This document shows positions 14,764 to 22,511 of a stretch of DNA of 46,720 nucleotides, in pieces (positions within the stretch are counted from its first letter, which is position 1; the number at the start of each line of letters is the position of its first letter). The notes beneath the pieces were generated by a model. The model was not told where the DNA came from, did no database searches, and saw only the letters and a program-made list of their open reading frames with translations. The stretch is from an uncultured Parabacteroides sp. (GTDB taxonomy: Bacteria; Bacteroidota; Bacteroidia; Bacteroidales; Tannerellaceae), in the NCBI GenBank assembly GCA_937894065.1, contig CALCST010000015.1, positions 1 to 46,720 of the forward strand, read 5' to 3'. The position numbers were made by a program, and so were the translations under genes.

Positions 14764-17763
14764 ATGAGAGCATACATATATATTATCTGTCTTTTATTAG
14801 TTTCATTTTTTGATGTATTTTCCCAGTCTTATCCTGATTTGTACAGGAAAGCTAATCATAAGGAAATGAAGCAATGGGTTGATTCAGTTTACTCATCATT
14901 GTCTGAAGATGAAAAAATTGGACAGCTATTTATGGTTATAGCAGACTTGTCAACTTCGGCACAGAATCAGCGTTTGCTTCTTCGTTATGTTGAAGAAATG
15001 AATATCGGAGGAGTGTTGTTTCATAAAGGAAGTACTTCATCCCAGGCAAAATTAACAAACATGATGCAGAAATCTTCACGAATACCATTGATGGTATCTC
15101 TTGATGGTGAATGGGGATTGTCGATGCGACTTAGTGGAACAACTCGTTTCCCCAAAAATATGATGCTTGGTGCAATTGAAGACATGAATTTGCTTGAAGC
15201 ATATGGTGAGGAAGTTGGACGTCAATGTAGGGAAATGGGAATACATATCAATTTTGCACCGGACTTGGATGTTAATAGTAATGTTGATAATCCTGTAATT
15301 GGTTTGCGCTCATTTGCTGAAACACCAGAACAAGTCGCTGATAAAGGTATAGCTTATGCTAAAGGATTAGAAAAAACCGGAATTATCTCGGTCGCAAAGC
15401 ATTTTCCTGGTCATGGTGATACTTCTGATGACTCTCATAAGACTTTACCTGCTGTTCGTCATTCACGTGAACGATTAGATAGTATTGAGTTGTACCCTTT
15501 CAAGAAATATGTTTATGAAGGTTTTGCCGGAATGATGACCGGACATTTGTTTGTTCCCTCTTTGGATAATTCTAAAAAACCAGCATCTTTATCAGCAAAA
15601 GTTATTACAGATTTGCTTAAGAATGAGATTGGTTTTAAAGGGTTATGTTTTACGGATGCTCTTGCAATGAAAGGTGCATCATCAAATAATAAAGATAATC
15701 CTTGTGTTCAGGCTCTTTTGGCTGGAAATGATGTTCTGCTTGCTCCAGCAAATCCTTTTTCAGATTTTAAGGCTGTTAAGGAAGCTGTTTCTTCAGGTCT
15801 GATTTCTTCTGAAATGCTTGAAGAAAAATGTAGGAAGATTTTGGAATATAAATATATAGCAGGACTTAATAATTATAAACCTATTGAAATAAAGAATCTT
15901 TCTGCTCGTCTTAACTCTCCTCATGCAGAGTGGTTAGCATCTCGATTGAATGCAGAGGCAATAACTTTGCTTAAAAATGAGGATGAAATTATACCTTTGA
16001 AAAATCTTAATAAAAAGAAGATTGCTGTTCTTACAATCGGAGAATCTGTAGATTGTGAGTTTCATACAACCATAGATTCATATGCTAAAGTAAAACATTT
16101 CAGCATTCTTAGAAGTACACCGGCTACAACAGTTCAGCGTATATATAATGAATTGAATGATTATGACGTGATTATTTGCGGAGTTCATACTGTCCGTATT
16201 CCGGAGAATGCAGCTTTACGTAAGTTAGCTGCGGAGAAAGAACTGATATATACTTTCTTTACTATACCTTATTTCTCTAAGAACTATAAAAGTTCTATTA
16301 CGAAAGCAAAGTCTTTTGTAATGGCTTACGAAGCTACTCCTTTGGCTCAGAAATATGCAGCGCAGCTTTTATTTGGCGGAATAGCAGCAAAAGGTAAACT
16401 CTCAGTTTCCATTCCCGGACTTTATTATTCGGGTTCTGGCCTTTTTACAGAGAAAACGCGTCTTGGTTTCCATGAACCGGAGGAAGTTGGTGTAAATCCT
16501 AAAAGACTTTCATTGATAGACAGTGTTGTCAATGAAGGACTGAAAGCTAAAGCTTATCCCGGATGCCAGGTTTTGGTAGCAAAAGATGGAATGGTAATAT
16601 ATAACAAATCATTTGGAAGATATGACTATAAGAATCACAGGTCAGTAAATAATTTTTCTGTTTATGACTTGGCTTCAGCTTCAAAAGCAGCAGGAACACT
16701 TCTTGCCGTTATGAAAGCTTATGATGAAAACAAGTTCAATTTGAATAATAAAATATCTCAGTTTGTTTCGGAACTAGATTCTTCTAATAAGAAAAACATA
16801 ACGGTGAAGCAATTGCTATATCATCAGTCCGGCTTGCCTTCAACTATTAATTTCTATCTATCGGCAATAGATAAGGATAGTTATAAAGGAAGTTTGTATA
16901 GTAATCGTAAAACGCAAACTCATTCAGTCAAGTTCGATTCAAAAACTTATGTTCGCAATGATTTTACTTTTTTACCGCAACTTGTCTCTTCTGTTCCCAA
17001 GAAAGGATATGATTTGAAAGTTGCCGATGATTTTTATCTTAATTCAACTTTTCAGGATACTATAATTATGAAAATAAAAGATTCACGTCTTACTAAGCCC
17101 GGTTCTTACCGTTACGGATGTGTAAACTTTATATTGTTGAAAATTATGGTTGAACGATTATTTTCTCAGCCAATGGATAAATTCTTGGACGAGAATTTCT
17201 ATTCCCGTCTTGGAGCATATCATACCACATACAACCCGTTGGAGAAAATGGGTAAATCTGATGTAGTTCCTACAGAATATGACGGATTTATCCGTCGCCA
17301 GCTGATTCAAGGATATGTACACGACGAAGCTGCCGCTTTTCAGGGTGGAGTTTCCGGAAATGCAGGTCTTTTCTCCAACGCAGAAGATTTGGCAAAAGTT
17401 CTTCAATTGTATCTTAATTTAGGTGAGTATGGTGGAGAAAGATATCTGTCTTCTGAGACATGTAAACTTTTCACAATGTCGAAAAGTCCAACTTGTCGTC
17501 GCGGTTTAGGTTTCGACAAACCGTCGGCTTCTGCTGGTTCTTCTCCTTGTGGAGCATTGACGCCATTGTCTGTTTATGGACATACAGGTTTTTCCGGGAC
17601 ATGCTTTTGGGTTGATCCGACAAACAATATGATTTATATATTCCTTTCAAACAGAATTAATCCGACAAGAGCAAATTCAAAGTTGAGCAGTCTTGATATC
17701 CGAACCCGCATTCAGGATATAATATATAAATCTATGGACCGCAAAACCGGAAAAGAAATGTAA
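14764..17763 (+). CDS. GH3 beta-N-acetylglucosaminidase (NagZ-like) fused to a class C beta-lactamase-type serine hydrolase
   Basis: 999 residues with a signal peptide (about residues 1-20). The GH3 catalytic domain has the NagZ signature KHFPGHGD at 212-219 and the DSH at 223-225 that supplies the histidine/aspartate acid-base pair typical of NagZ; D298 in TDALAMKG is the expected nucleophile. A GH3 C-terminal-type region follows (about 390-570). The last 400 residues are a penicillin-binding/EstB-like serine hydrolase: SASK at 638-641 (SxxK), HTG at 940-942 in the KTG position. The middle YxN motif is unclear (YGC in the likely place). The enzyme probably trims GlcNAc-anhydromuropeptides or other peptidoglycan pieces outside the cytoplasm. 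This fusion is known in Bacteroidetes. Monocistronic or first of a pair with the aminotransferase 33 nt downstream. Confidence 0.9.
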   Translation: MRAYIYIICLLLVSFFDVFSQSYPDLYRKANHKEMKQWVDSVYSSLSEDEKIGQLFMVIADLSTSAQNQRLLLRYVEEMNIGGVLFHKGSTSSQAKLTNMMQKSSRIPLMVSLDGEWGLSMRLSGTTRFPKNMMLGAIEDMNLLEAYGEEVGRQCREMGIHINFAPDLDVNSNVDNPVIGLRSFAETPEQVADKGIAYAKGLEKTGIISVAKHFPGHGDTSDDSHKTLPAVRHSRERLDSIELYPFKKYVYEGFAGMMTGHLFVPSLDNSKKPASLSAKVITDLLKNEIGFKGLCFTDALAMKGASSNNKDNPCVQALLAGNDVLLAPANPFSDFKAVKEAVSSGLISSEMLEEKCRKILEYKYIAGLNNYKPIEIKNLSARLNSPHAEWLASRLNAEAITLLKNEDEIIPLKNLNKKKIAVLTIGESVDCEFHTTIDSYAKVKHFSILRSTPATTVQRIYNELNDYDVIICGVHTVRIPENAALRKLAAEKELIYTFFTIPYFSKNYKSSITKAKSFVMAYEATPLAQKYAAQLLFGGIAAKGKLSVSIPGLYYSGSGLFTEKTRLGFHEPEEVGVNPKRLSLIDSVVNEGLKAKAYPGCQVLVAKDGMVIYNKSFGRYDYKNHRSVNNFSVYDLASASKAAGTLLAVMKAYDENKFNLNNKISQFVSELDSSNKKNITVKQLLYHQSGLPSTINFYLSAIDKDSYKGSLYSNRKTQTHSVKFDSKTYVRNDFTFLPQLVSSVPKKGYDLKVADDFYLNSTFQDTIIMKIKDSRLTKPGSYRYGCVNFILLKIMVERLFSQPMDKFLDENFYSRLGAYHTTYNPLEKMGKSDVVPTEYDGFIRRQLIQGYVHDEAAAFQGGVSGNAGLFSNAEDLAKVLQLYLNLGEYGGERYLSSETCKLFTMSKSPTCRRGLGFDKPSASAGSSPCGALTPLSVYGHTGFSGTCFWVDPTNNMIYIFLSNRINPTRANSKLSSLDIRTRIQDIIYKSMDRKTGKEM

Positions 17764-17796
17764 CTTTGTCTCCGTTTTTGTTGAAATAAATATATT

Positions 17797-18828
17797 ATGT
17801 TGTTCGGACACGGTGATGATTATTTTATTTCCGGAAAGGAAATAACGGCAAATTTCAGTTCAAATGTTTGGTATGGAGCAAATTTGGATTCGCTTAAGGA
17901 ACACTTGTTTTCTGTTTTTACAAGTCTTTCGCGTTATCCGGAACCGGATGCTGCTTCATTGAAACATATGCTTGCTGATGTTTATGGAGTAAATAGTAGT
18001 AATATATTAGTAACTAATGGTTCCATAACTGCATTCTATATGTTGGCACAAACGTGGAAGGGTGAGAATTCCACTATTATTATACCTTCTTTTGCCGAAT
18101 ATGAAGATGCTTGTAAATTATACGAACATAACATTACATATGTAGAGAATTCCAAACCCTTGGAATCTCTTGATTTGCATAATCAGAAACTTTGCTGGAT
18201 TTGTAATCCCAACAATCCGGACGGGCGTTTGTGGAATAAAACTTCAATAGAGAGATTGATAGAATCCAATCCAGAAACACTTTTCGTTCTCGACCAGGCT
18301 TATTCGGAATTTGTAAGAGCCGAAATGATTGCTCCATCTGATATCAACAGACATAAGAACCTTATTCTTGTCCGTTCGATATCAAAAGTCCATAAGATAC
18401 CTGGATTGAGAATCGGATATATTGTAGCTTCGGAAGAAATAATAGATAAAGTCAGCCATTTTATCATTCCTTGGTCGGTGAATAGCATTGCTATCGAGGC
18501 AGGCAAATATGTATTGTCAAATCCCGGACTTTTTGAAATGCCTTTGGATTCATGGAAAAGAGATACTGATATTTTGATGCGTAAACTTTCCGAAATAGAG
18601 GATATTGAGGTAATGCCTTCGACTACTACATTTTTCCTTGTGAGGTTGAAAAAAGGAAAATCATCGGATTTGAAGAAATTCTTAGTTGAGAAGTATGGGC
18701 TGCTAATCCGTGACGCTTCTAATTTCCGCGGACTTACTGATGCCTATTTCCGCATTTCGGCACAGCAACCTGAGTATAATGATTTGCTCGTTGCAGCAAT
18801 TAAAGACTGGCTTGGCCAGATTAGATAA
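17797..18828 (+). CDS. PLP-dependent aminotransferase, CobD/HisC-like
   Basis: 343 residues of fold-type I class II aminotransferase. Visible motifs are FSSNVW near the N-terminus, CNPNNPDGRLW, the aspartate of FVLDQAYSEF, the PLP-binding lysine K197 in RSISKVHKIPGLRIGY, and a late arginine in AYFRISAQQ. The N-terminal GHGDD and the overall shape resemble threonine-phosphate decarboxylase (CobD) as well as histidinol-phosphate aminotransferase. No cobalamin or histidine genes lie nearby, so the substrate is open. It follows the NagZ fusion by 33 nt and may be co-transcribed. Confidence 0.85.
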   Translation: MLFGHGDDYFISGKEITANFSSNVWYGANLDSLKEHLFSVFTSLSRYPEPDAASLKHMLADVYGVNSSNILVTNGSITAFYMLAQTWKGENSTIIIPSFAEYEDACKLYEHNITYVENSKPLESLDLHNQKLCWICNPNNPDGRLWNKTSIERLIESNPETLFVLDQAYSEFVRAEMIAPSDINRHKNLILVRSISKVHKIPGLRIGYIVASEEIIDKVSHFIIPWSVNSIAIEAGKYVLSNPGLFEMPLDSWKRDTDILMRKLSEIEDIEVMPSTTTFFLVRLKKGKSSDLKKFLVEKYGLLIRDASNFRGLTDAYFRISAQQPEYNDLLVAAIKDWLGQIR

Positions 18829-18830
18829 TA

Positions 18831-18870
18831 AAAATCCCGGACTTGCAGAGATGCGAATCCGGGTTTTTTT
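18831..18870. terminator. Bidirectional intrinsic terminator
   Basis: CCCGGA (18836-18841) pairs with TCCGGG (18858-18863), flanked by A and T runs on both sides. It closes the aminotransferase gene on the plus strand and the small membrane-protein gene on the minus strand. Confidence 0.82.
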
Positions 18871-18909
18871 ATTTCCTTTTCAAGAATGTGATAAAATTCA
18901 CAATACTTT

Positions 18910-19080
18910 TTATTCAAAACGCTTGTTGATTACGATATGTCCCAAATATCCCAAGATAATCAAGCCAAGACCTGAAAGAAGGATAGTGTTAGACATACCA
19001 CCTGTAAATGCAGGAACAGCCAAGACAACAACGCCGATAAGAAGTACGATAACTCCTAAATTTTTAATTAACTCGCTCAT
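18910..19080 (-). CDS. Small two-helix membrane protein, 56 residues
   Basis: A minus-strand reading frame from ATG (19078-19080) to TAA (18910-18912). The protein reads MSELIKNLGVIVLLIGVVVL, AVPAFTGGMSNTILLSGLGL, IILGYLGHIVINKRFE. It has two hydrophobic segments (about residues 8-24 and 33-52) joined by a Gly-rich loop and a positively charged end, so it is a likely inner-membrane hairpin. I recognise no family domain. Its placement before a bidirectional terminator, clean start and biased composition favour a real gene. A weak promoter-like TTTG/TTTATTTG pair lies upstream. Confidence 0.75.
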   Translation of the reverse strand: MSELIKNLGVIVLLIGVVVLAVPAFTGGMSNTILLSGLGLIILGYLGHIVINKRFE

Positions 19081-19275
19081 GGTTATAGATGTTTTTTATA
19101 ATTCTTTTTCTTTTCTACTGCAAATAAAACAATAATAACCCGATTGCAAAAATATTTTACTATAAAAATGAATGCAAGTCGGAATTTTTAGTGATAAATA
19201 TAAATCTGGAGCCCTGAATTTATAATTTTGGCAGCTAAACTTTGTAAAATATCTTTTTCTCTTTTACCCTTTCAC

Positions 19276-19283
19276 TATCTTTG
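19276..19283 (+). promoter_or_regulatory. Putative -7 box for plsC
   Basis: TATCTTTG matches the TAnnTTTG -7 element and lies 20 nt before the plsC ATG. No clear TTTG is seen 19 nt upstream. Another TAATTTTG at 19223-19230 could be a second start. Confidence 0.5.
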
Positions 19284-19303
19284 CCAAAGTAAATATTTGC
19301 ATT

Positions 19304-20041
19304 ATGAAACGTTTGTTTTATGTGGTTTATACGTGGCTTATATTTGTGCCACTGTTTCTGGTACTGACTATTATTACTGCTGTTACAGTTATTATCGGAT
19401 GTCTGCTCGGTGGAGAGCGTTTCTTCTCATATTATCCGGGAATGATATGGTCCAGGCTTACTTGCTATCTGGCTCTTTGTCCGGTAAAGATTCGTGGAAG
19501 GGAGAATATAACACCGGGAAAATCATACGTATTTGTGGCAAACCATCAAGGTGCATTTGATATTTTCCTGATATACGGTTTTCTTGGCGTTCCTATCAAA
19601 TGGGTGATGAAAGCCGGTATTGGTAAGATTCCGTTTGTTGGTGCAGCATGTCGCGCTGCAGGATTTGTCTTTGTTGACGGTTCATCAGCTAAAGCTGCTG
19701 CGCGCACAGTCAAGGAAGCAGAGCGTATACTTCAGTCCGGTGCATCGATTGCAATATTCCCTGAAGGCTCAAGAACATACGATGGTAAAATGATAAGATT
19801 CAAAAAAGGAGCTTATCAGATGGCTGTGGATCAGCATTTACCTATAATTCCAATAACAATCAACGGTCCGTTTGACGTTCTGCCAATCGGTTCGCTTAAT
19901 TTGCATCGTCACCCACTGGAAATGGTAATCCATGAACCTGTATCTACTGACGGTGTTGAATCTACGCATAAAGGTCTGCAGCAGATGGCAGATATGACGC
20001 AGGAAATAATAGAAAAAGACCTGTGGAGTAAATATCGTTGA
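19304..20041 (+). CDS. plsC: 1-acyl-sn-glycerol-3-phosphate acyltransferase
   Basis: 245 residues with an N-terminal membrane segment (about 5-30). The acyltransferase motifs are NHQGAFDIF (HxxxxD catalytic pair, about residue 80) and FPEGSRTYDGKMIRFKKGA (motif III). The enzyme transfers a second acyl chain to lysophosphatidic acid to make phosphatidic acid at the inner membrane. It stands alone behind its own promoter. Confidence 0.93.
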   Translation: MKRLFYVVYTWLIFVPLFLVLTIITAVTVIIGCLLGGERFFSYYPGMIWSRLTCYLALCPVKIRGRENITPGKSYVFVANHQGAFDIFLIYGFLGVPIKWVMKAGIGKIPFVGAACRAAGFVFVDGSSAKAAARTVKEAERILQSGASIAIFPEGSRTYDGKMIRFKKGAYQMAVDQHLPIIPITINGPFDVLPIGSLNLHRHPLEMVIHEPVSTDGVESTHKGLQQMADMTQEIIEKDLWSKYR

Positions 20042-20082
20042 TTCCCAAAAGATTACATTTTTAGACAATTTTTGACTCTTGG

Positions 20083-20160
20083 AAAAGTTTTTTCATATTA
20101 TATGGAAATAAAATTTCATATATTGTGAAAAAACTTTTTCATGCCTATGAAAAAAAAGTT
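20083..20160 (+). repeat. Three interleaved inverted-repeat arms between plsC and the amidase gene
   Basis: Arm 1 (20083-20095, AAAAGTTTTTTCA) is complementary to arm 2 (20126-20138, TGAAAAAACTTTT), with an inner pair ATATGGAAAT/ATTTCATAT. Arm 2 together with the next bases (AACTTTTTCA, 20132-20141) can instead pair with arm 3 (TGAAAAAAAAGTT, 20148-20160). No long T run follows, so simple termination is uncertain. Confidence 0.6.
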
Positions 20161-20272
20161 CCACTCTATAGCATCTTGCCTGGCAATTTATCCTTTTGGT
20201 TATAATCTTGAAAAAATAGGTTGAAAACATAGAAAGAAGTTGAAAAGTTCTAGACTATAGATGAAAAAGTAT

Positions 20273-20280
20273 TACCTTTG
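20273..20280 (+). promoter_or_regulatory. Putative -7 box for the amidase gene
   Basis: TACCTTTG fits TAnnTTTG and lies 29 nt before the GTG start of the amidase gene. No clear -33 TTTG is seen. Confidence 0.5.
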
Positions 20281-20309
20281 TCACCCGAAATTGCAAGTAA
20301 CGCGTAGCT

Positions 20310-21425
20310 GTGAAACGTAAGGTAAAACAATATATTATATGGCTCTGCCTGCTGCTAGGTGTCTGTGTTAATCTGATGGCTCAGTCAGACAAGTTCACCG
20401 TAGTGATAGATGCAGGACACGGAGGTAAAGACCCCGGTGCAAGAGGGGCAAAAATCAACGAAAAGGAAATAAACCTTAAGGTCGCTTTGAAGCTCGGAGA
20501 TATGATTGAGCAGAATCATCCCGAAGTAAGAGTGATATACACCCGCTCGACAGACAAATTCATTGAACTTGACGAAAGAGCGAACATCGCAAATCGAAAC
20601 AAGGCGGATTTGTTTATTTCAATTCACACAAATTCTGTTAAACGCGGTAGTAATGTACGTGGAACGGAGACTTATGCTTTAGGTTTGGCACGTACGGACG
20701 AGAACCTTGAAGTTGCGATGCGCGAGAACTCAGCTATCCTGCTTGAAGATGATTATAAGGCAAAATATGAGGGTTTCGATCCAAACTCTTCAGAGTCGTA
20801 TATCATATTCGAGTTTATGCAAAACAAGCATTTGGAGCAAAGTATTCAATTTGCTTCCGAGGTGCAGGATTGCTTTACGGCTGCCAACCGTGCAGACCGA
20901 GGTGTTCGTCAGGCTGGATTCCTCGTGTTGCGTAAAACAAGTATGCCCAGCGTGCTTATAGAATTAGGTTTTATATCAAATCCTTCCGAAGAGCAGTTCA
21001 TGCGTTCTGCTGAAGGACAAACAAAATTGGCATCGGCAATTTCAGAAGCTTTTGACCGTTACAAGAACGCTTTCGACAGAAAGAAATCCGGTCTTCCTGT
21101 TTCAACAGCTGTTGCTGTCAGTGAGTCTGATAACAAAACAAGTGAAACTGTTTCAGAAAAAATTCCTGAAGAAGTTAAACCTGAAAAGGGAAAAATTGTT
21201 TTTAAAGTGCAGATTCTTACTTCTGACAAAAAACTATCATCTGGCTCCAGATATTTCAAAGGTTATAAGAATGTGGAATATTTCAAGGAGAAAGGTCTGT
21301 ATAAATATACTTACGGTGAATCTACCAGTTTCAAGGAAATAATGCGAATTCGCCGTCGGATACTAAAAGATTTTAAAGACGCGTTTGTCGTAGCTTTCAA
21401 AGACGGTCAGCGTGTGGATTATTGA
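20310..21425 (+). CDS. N-acetylmuramoyl-L-alanine amidase (Amidase_3) with C-terminal SPOR-like domain
   Basis: 371 residues from a GTG start, with a signal peptide ending near MAQ (residues 22-25). The zinc amidase domain shows VIDAGHGGKDPGA (H37), NEKEINL (E51) and SIHTNS (H106) as metal ligands and LIELGF with the catalytic glutamate. The last 80 residues (KIVFKVQILTSDKK to the end) look like a SPOR-type domain that binds denuded septal glycan. The enzyme cleaves stem peptides from peptidoglycan in the periplasm, most likely during cell separation. It is followed 25 nt later by the MCE gene, probably in one transcript. Confidence 0.93.
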   Translation: MKRKVKQYIIWLCLLLGVCVNLMAQSDKFTVVIDAGHGGKDPGARGAKINEKEINLKVALKLGDMIEQNHPEVRVIYTRSTDKFIELDERANIANRNKADLFISIHTNSVKRGSNVRGTETYALGLARTDENLEVAMRENSAILLEDDYKAKYEGFDPNSSESYIIFEFMQNKHLEQSIQFASEVQDCFTAANRADRGVRQAGFLVLRKTSMPSVLIELGFISNPSEEQFMRSAEGQTKLASAISEAFDRYKNAFDRKKSGLPVSTAVAVSESDNKTSETVSEKIPEEVKPEKGKIVFKVQILTSDKKLSSGSRYFKGYKNVEYFKEKGLYKYTYGESTSFKEIMRIRRRILKDFKDAFVVAFKDGQRVDY

Positions 21426-21450
21426 AAATTAAAGAAATAAAATATTAAAA

Positions 21451-22332
21451 ATGAAGACATTTACGAAAGAGGCAAAAATAGGTTTGGTCTCTATTATCAG
21501 TTTGGCATTGCTTTATTTCGGTATCAATTATTTGAAGGGAATAAATCTTTTCAAGCCATCCAACCACTACGAGGTAATGTTCACTAATGTAAAAGGAGTA
21601 ACAATTTCAAGCCCGGTGTTTATTGACGGTTTCAAAGTCGGTCTTGTGCGTGATATTGTTTATGACTACGACAACAAAGGAAAGATAAAAGTTGACGTAA
21701 GCCTTGAAGACAAAATGAAAATCAACAAAGGCAGCTACATTACTATCGTTAACAGTTTCCTTGGCGGTGCAGAGTTGCATATCCATTTGAATAAATATGT
21801 TGAAGATTACCTTTCGCCGGGCGATCAGATTGAAGGTCGCATGAGCGAAGAGATGATGCAGTCAATTCAGGAAAATATTCTTCCGTCGGTAGAAGCTCTT
21901 CTTCCGAAACTTGATTCAATTCTTGGAGGCATACAGACATTGATTAATCATCCGGCACTTACTCAATCTTTGGACAATATCCAGAAAACAACAGGAAATC
22001 TTGAGGTGTCAACTCGTCATCTCAATAAAATGCTTGCAAATGATGTGCCTGCTATAGTTTCAGATTTGAAAGTTATCACAGGTAATTTCTCAACAGTAAG
22101 CTCTGAACTTAAAAGCCTTGATTTGGCTACGACTGTCAATAGTATCAATTCTACACTCGACAACTTGAAGCTGACAACAGAAAAGCTTAATTCAAAGGAT
22201 AATAGCATAGGACTTTTACTTAACGACCGTGCGTTGTACGACAATTTGAACAGCACAACAGAAAACGCATCAAAGCTGTTGCTTGACTTGCGCGAGAATC
22301 CGAAACGTTATGTTCATTTCTCAGTATTTTAA
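21451..22332 (+). CDS. MCE-family (MlaD-like) lipid transport protein
   Basis: 293 residues: one membrane anchor (about 10-28), then a single MCE domain (YEVMFTNVKGVTISSPVFIDGFKVG at about 40-64, ending near 130) and a long helical C-terminal part rich in N, S, L and T. MCE proteins form hexameric rings that bind phospholipid between inner and outer membrane. The partner ABC genes mlaE and mlaF are not adjacent in this window. It is probably co-transcribed with the amidase. Confidence 0.9.
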   Translation: MKTFTKEAKIGLVSIISLALLYFGINYLKGINLFKPSNHYEVMFTNVKGVTISSPVFIDGFKVGLVRDIVYDYDNKGKIKVDVSLEDKMKINKGSYITIVNSFLGGAELHIHLNKYVEDYLSPGDQIEGRMSEEMMQSIQENILPSVEALLPKLDSILGGIQTLINHPALTQSLDNIQKTTGNLEVSTRHLNKMLANDVPAIVSDLKVITGNFSTVSSELKSLDLATTVNSINSTLDNLKLTTEKLNSKDNSIGLLLNDRALYDNLNSTTENASKLLLDLRENPKRYVHFSVF

Positions 22333-22421
22333 TGCTCGAAAAAAAAGTTTGAATATATTTTCAGAGAATTGAAATACTAAACAATTGAAGTTCAATACGT
22401 ATTTTTTATAAAACAAATTTC

Positions 22422-22458
22422 CAAATAAAATCTGGTTTTTTTTTTCAGATTTTATTTG
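22422..22458 (+). terminator. Hairpin with poly-T loop upstream of dnaA
   Basis: CAAATAAAATCTG (22422-22434) and its perfect complement (22446-22458) enclose an 11-nt loop of one G and ten T. It may terminate the amidase-MCE transcript, though the T run is in the loop and not after the stem, or act on dnaA expression. Confidence 0.5.
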
Positions 22459-22511
22459 TAAACTTTGTAGTCCTAATCGAAAGTAAAAGTTATAGTTTGG
22501 AGATATAAAAT

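Noticed and set aside
18710..19135. 141-residue plus-strand frame after the aminotransferase
   Set aside because: It runs through the aminotransferase 3' end, a terminator and the antisense of the small membrane protein gene, with no family features.
22333..22511. Replication origin directly upstream of dnaA
   Set aside because: No cluster of TTATnCACA-type boxes is present in this gap.
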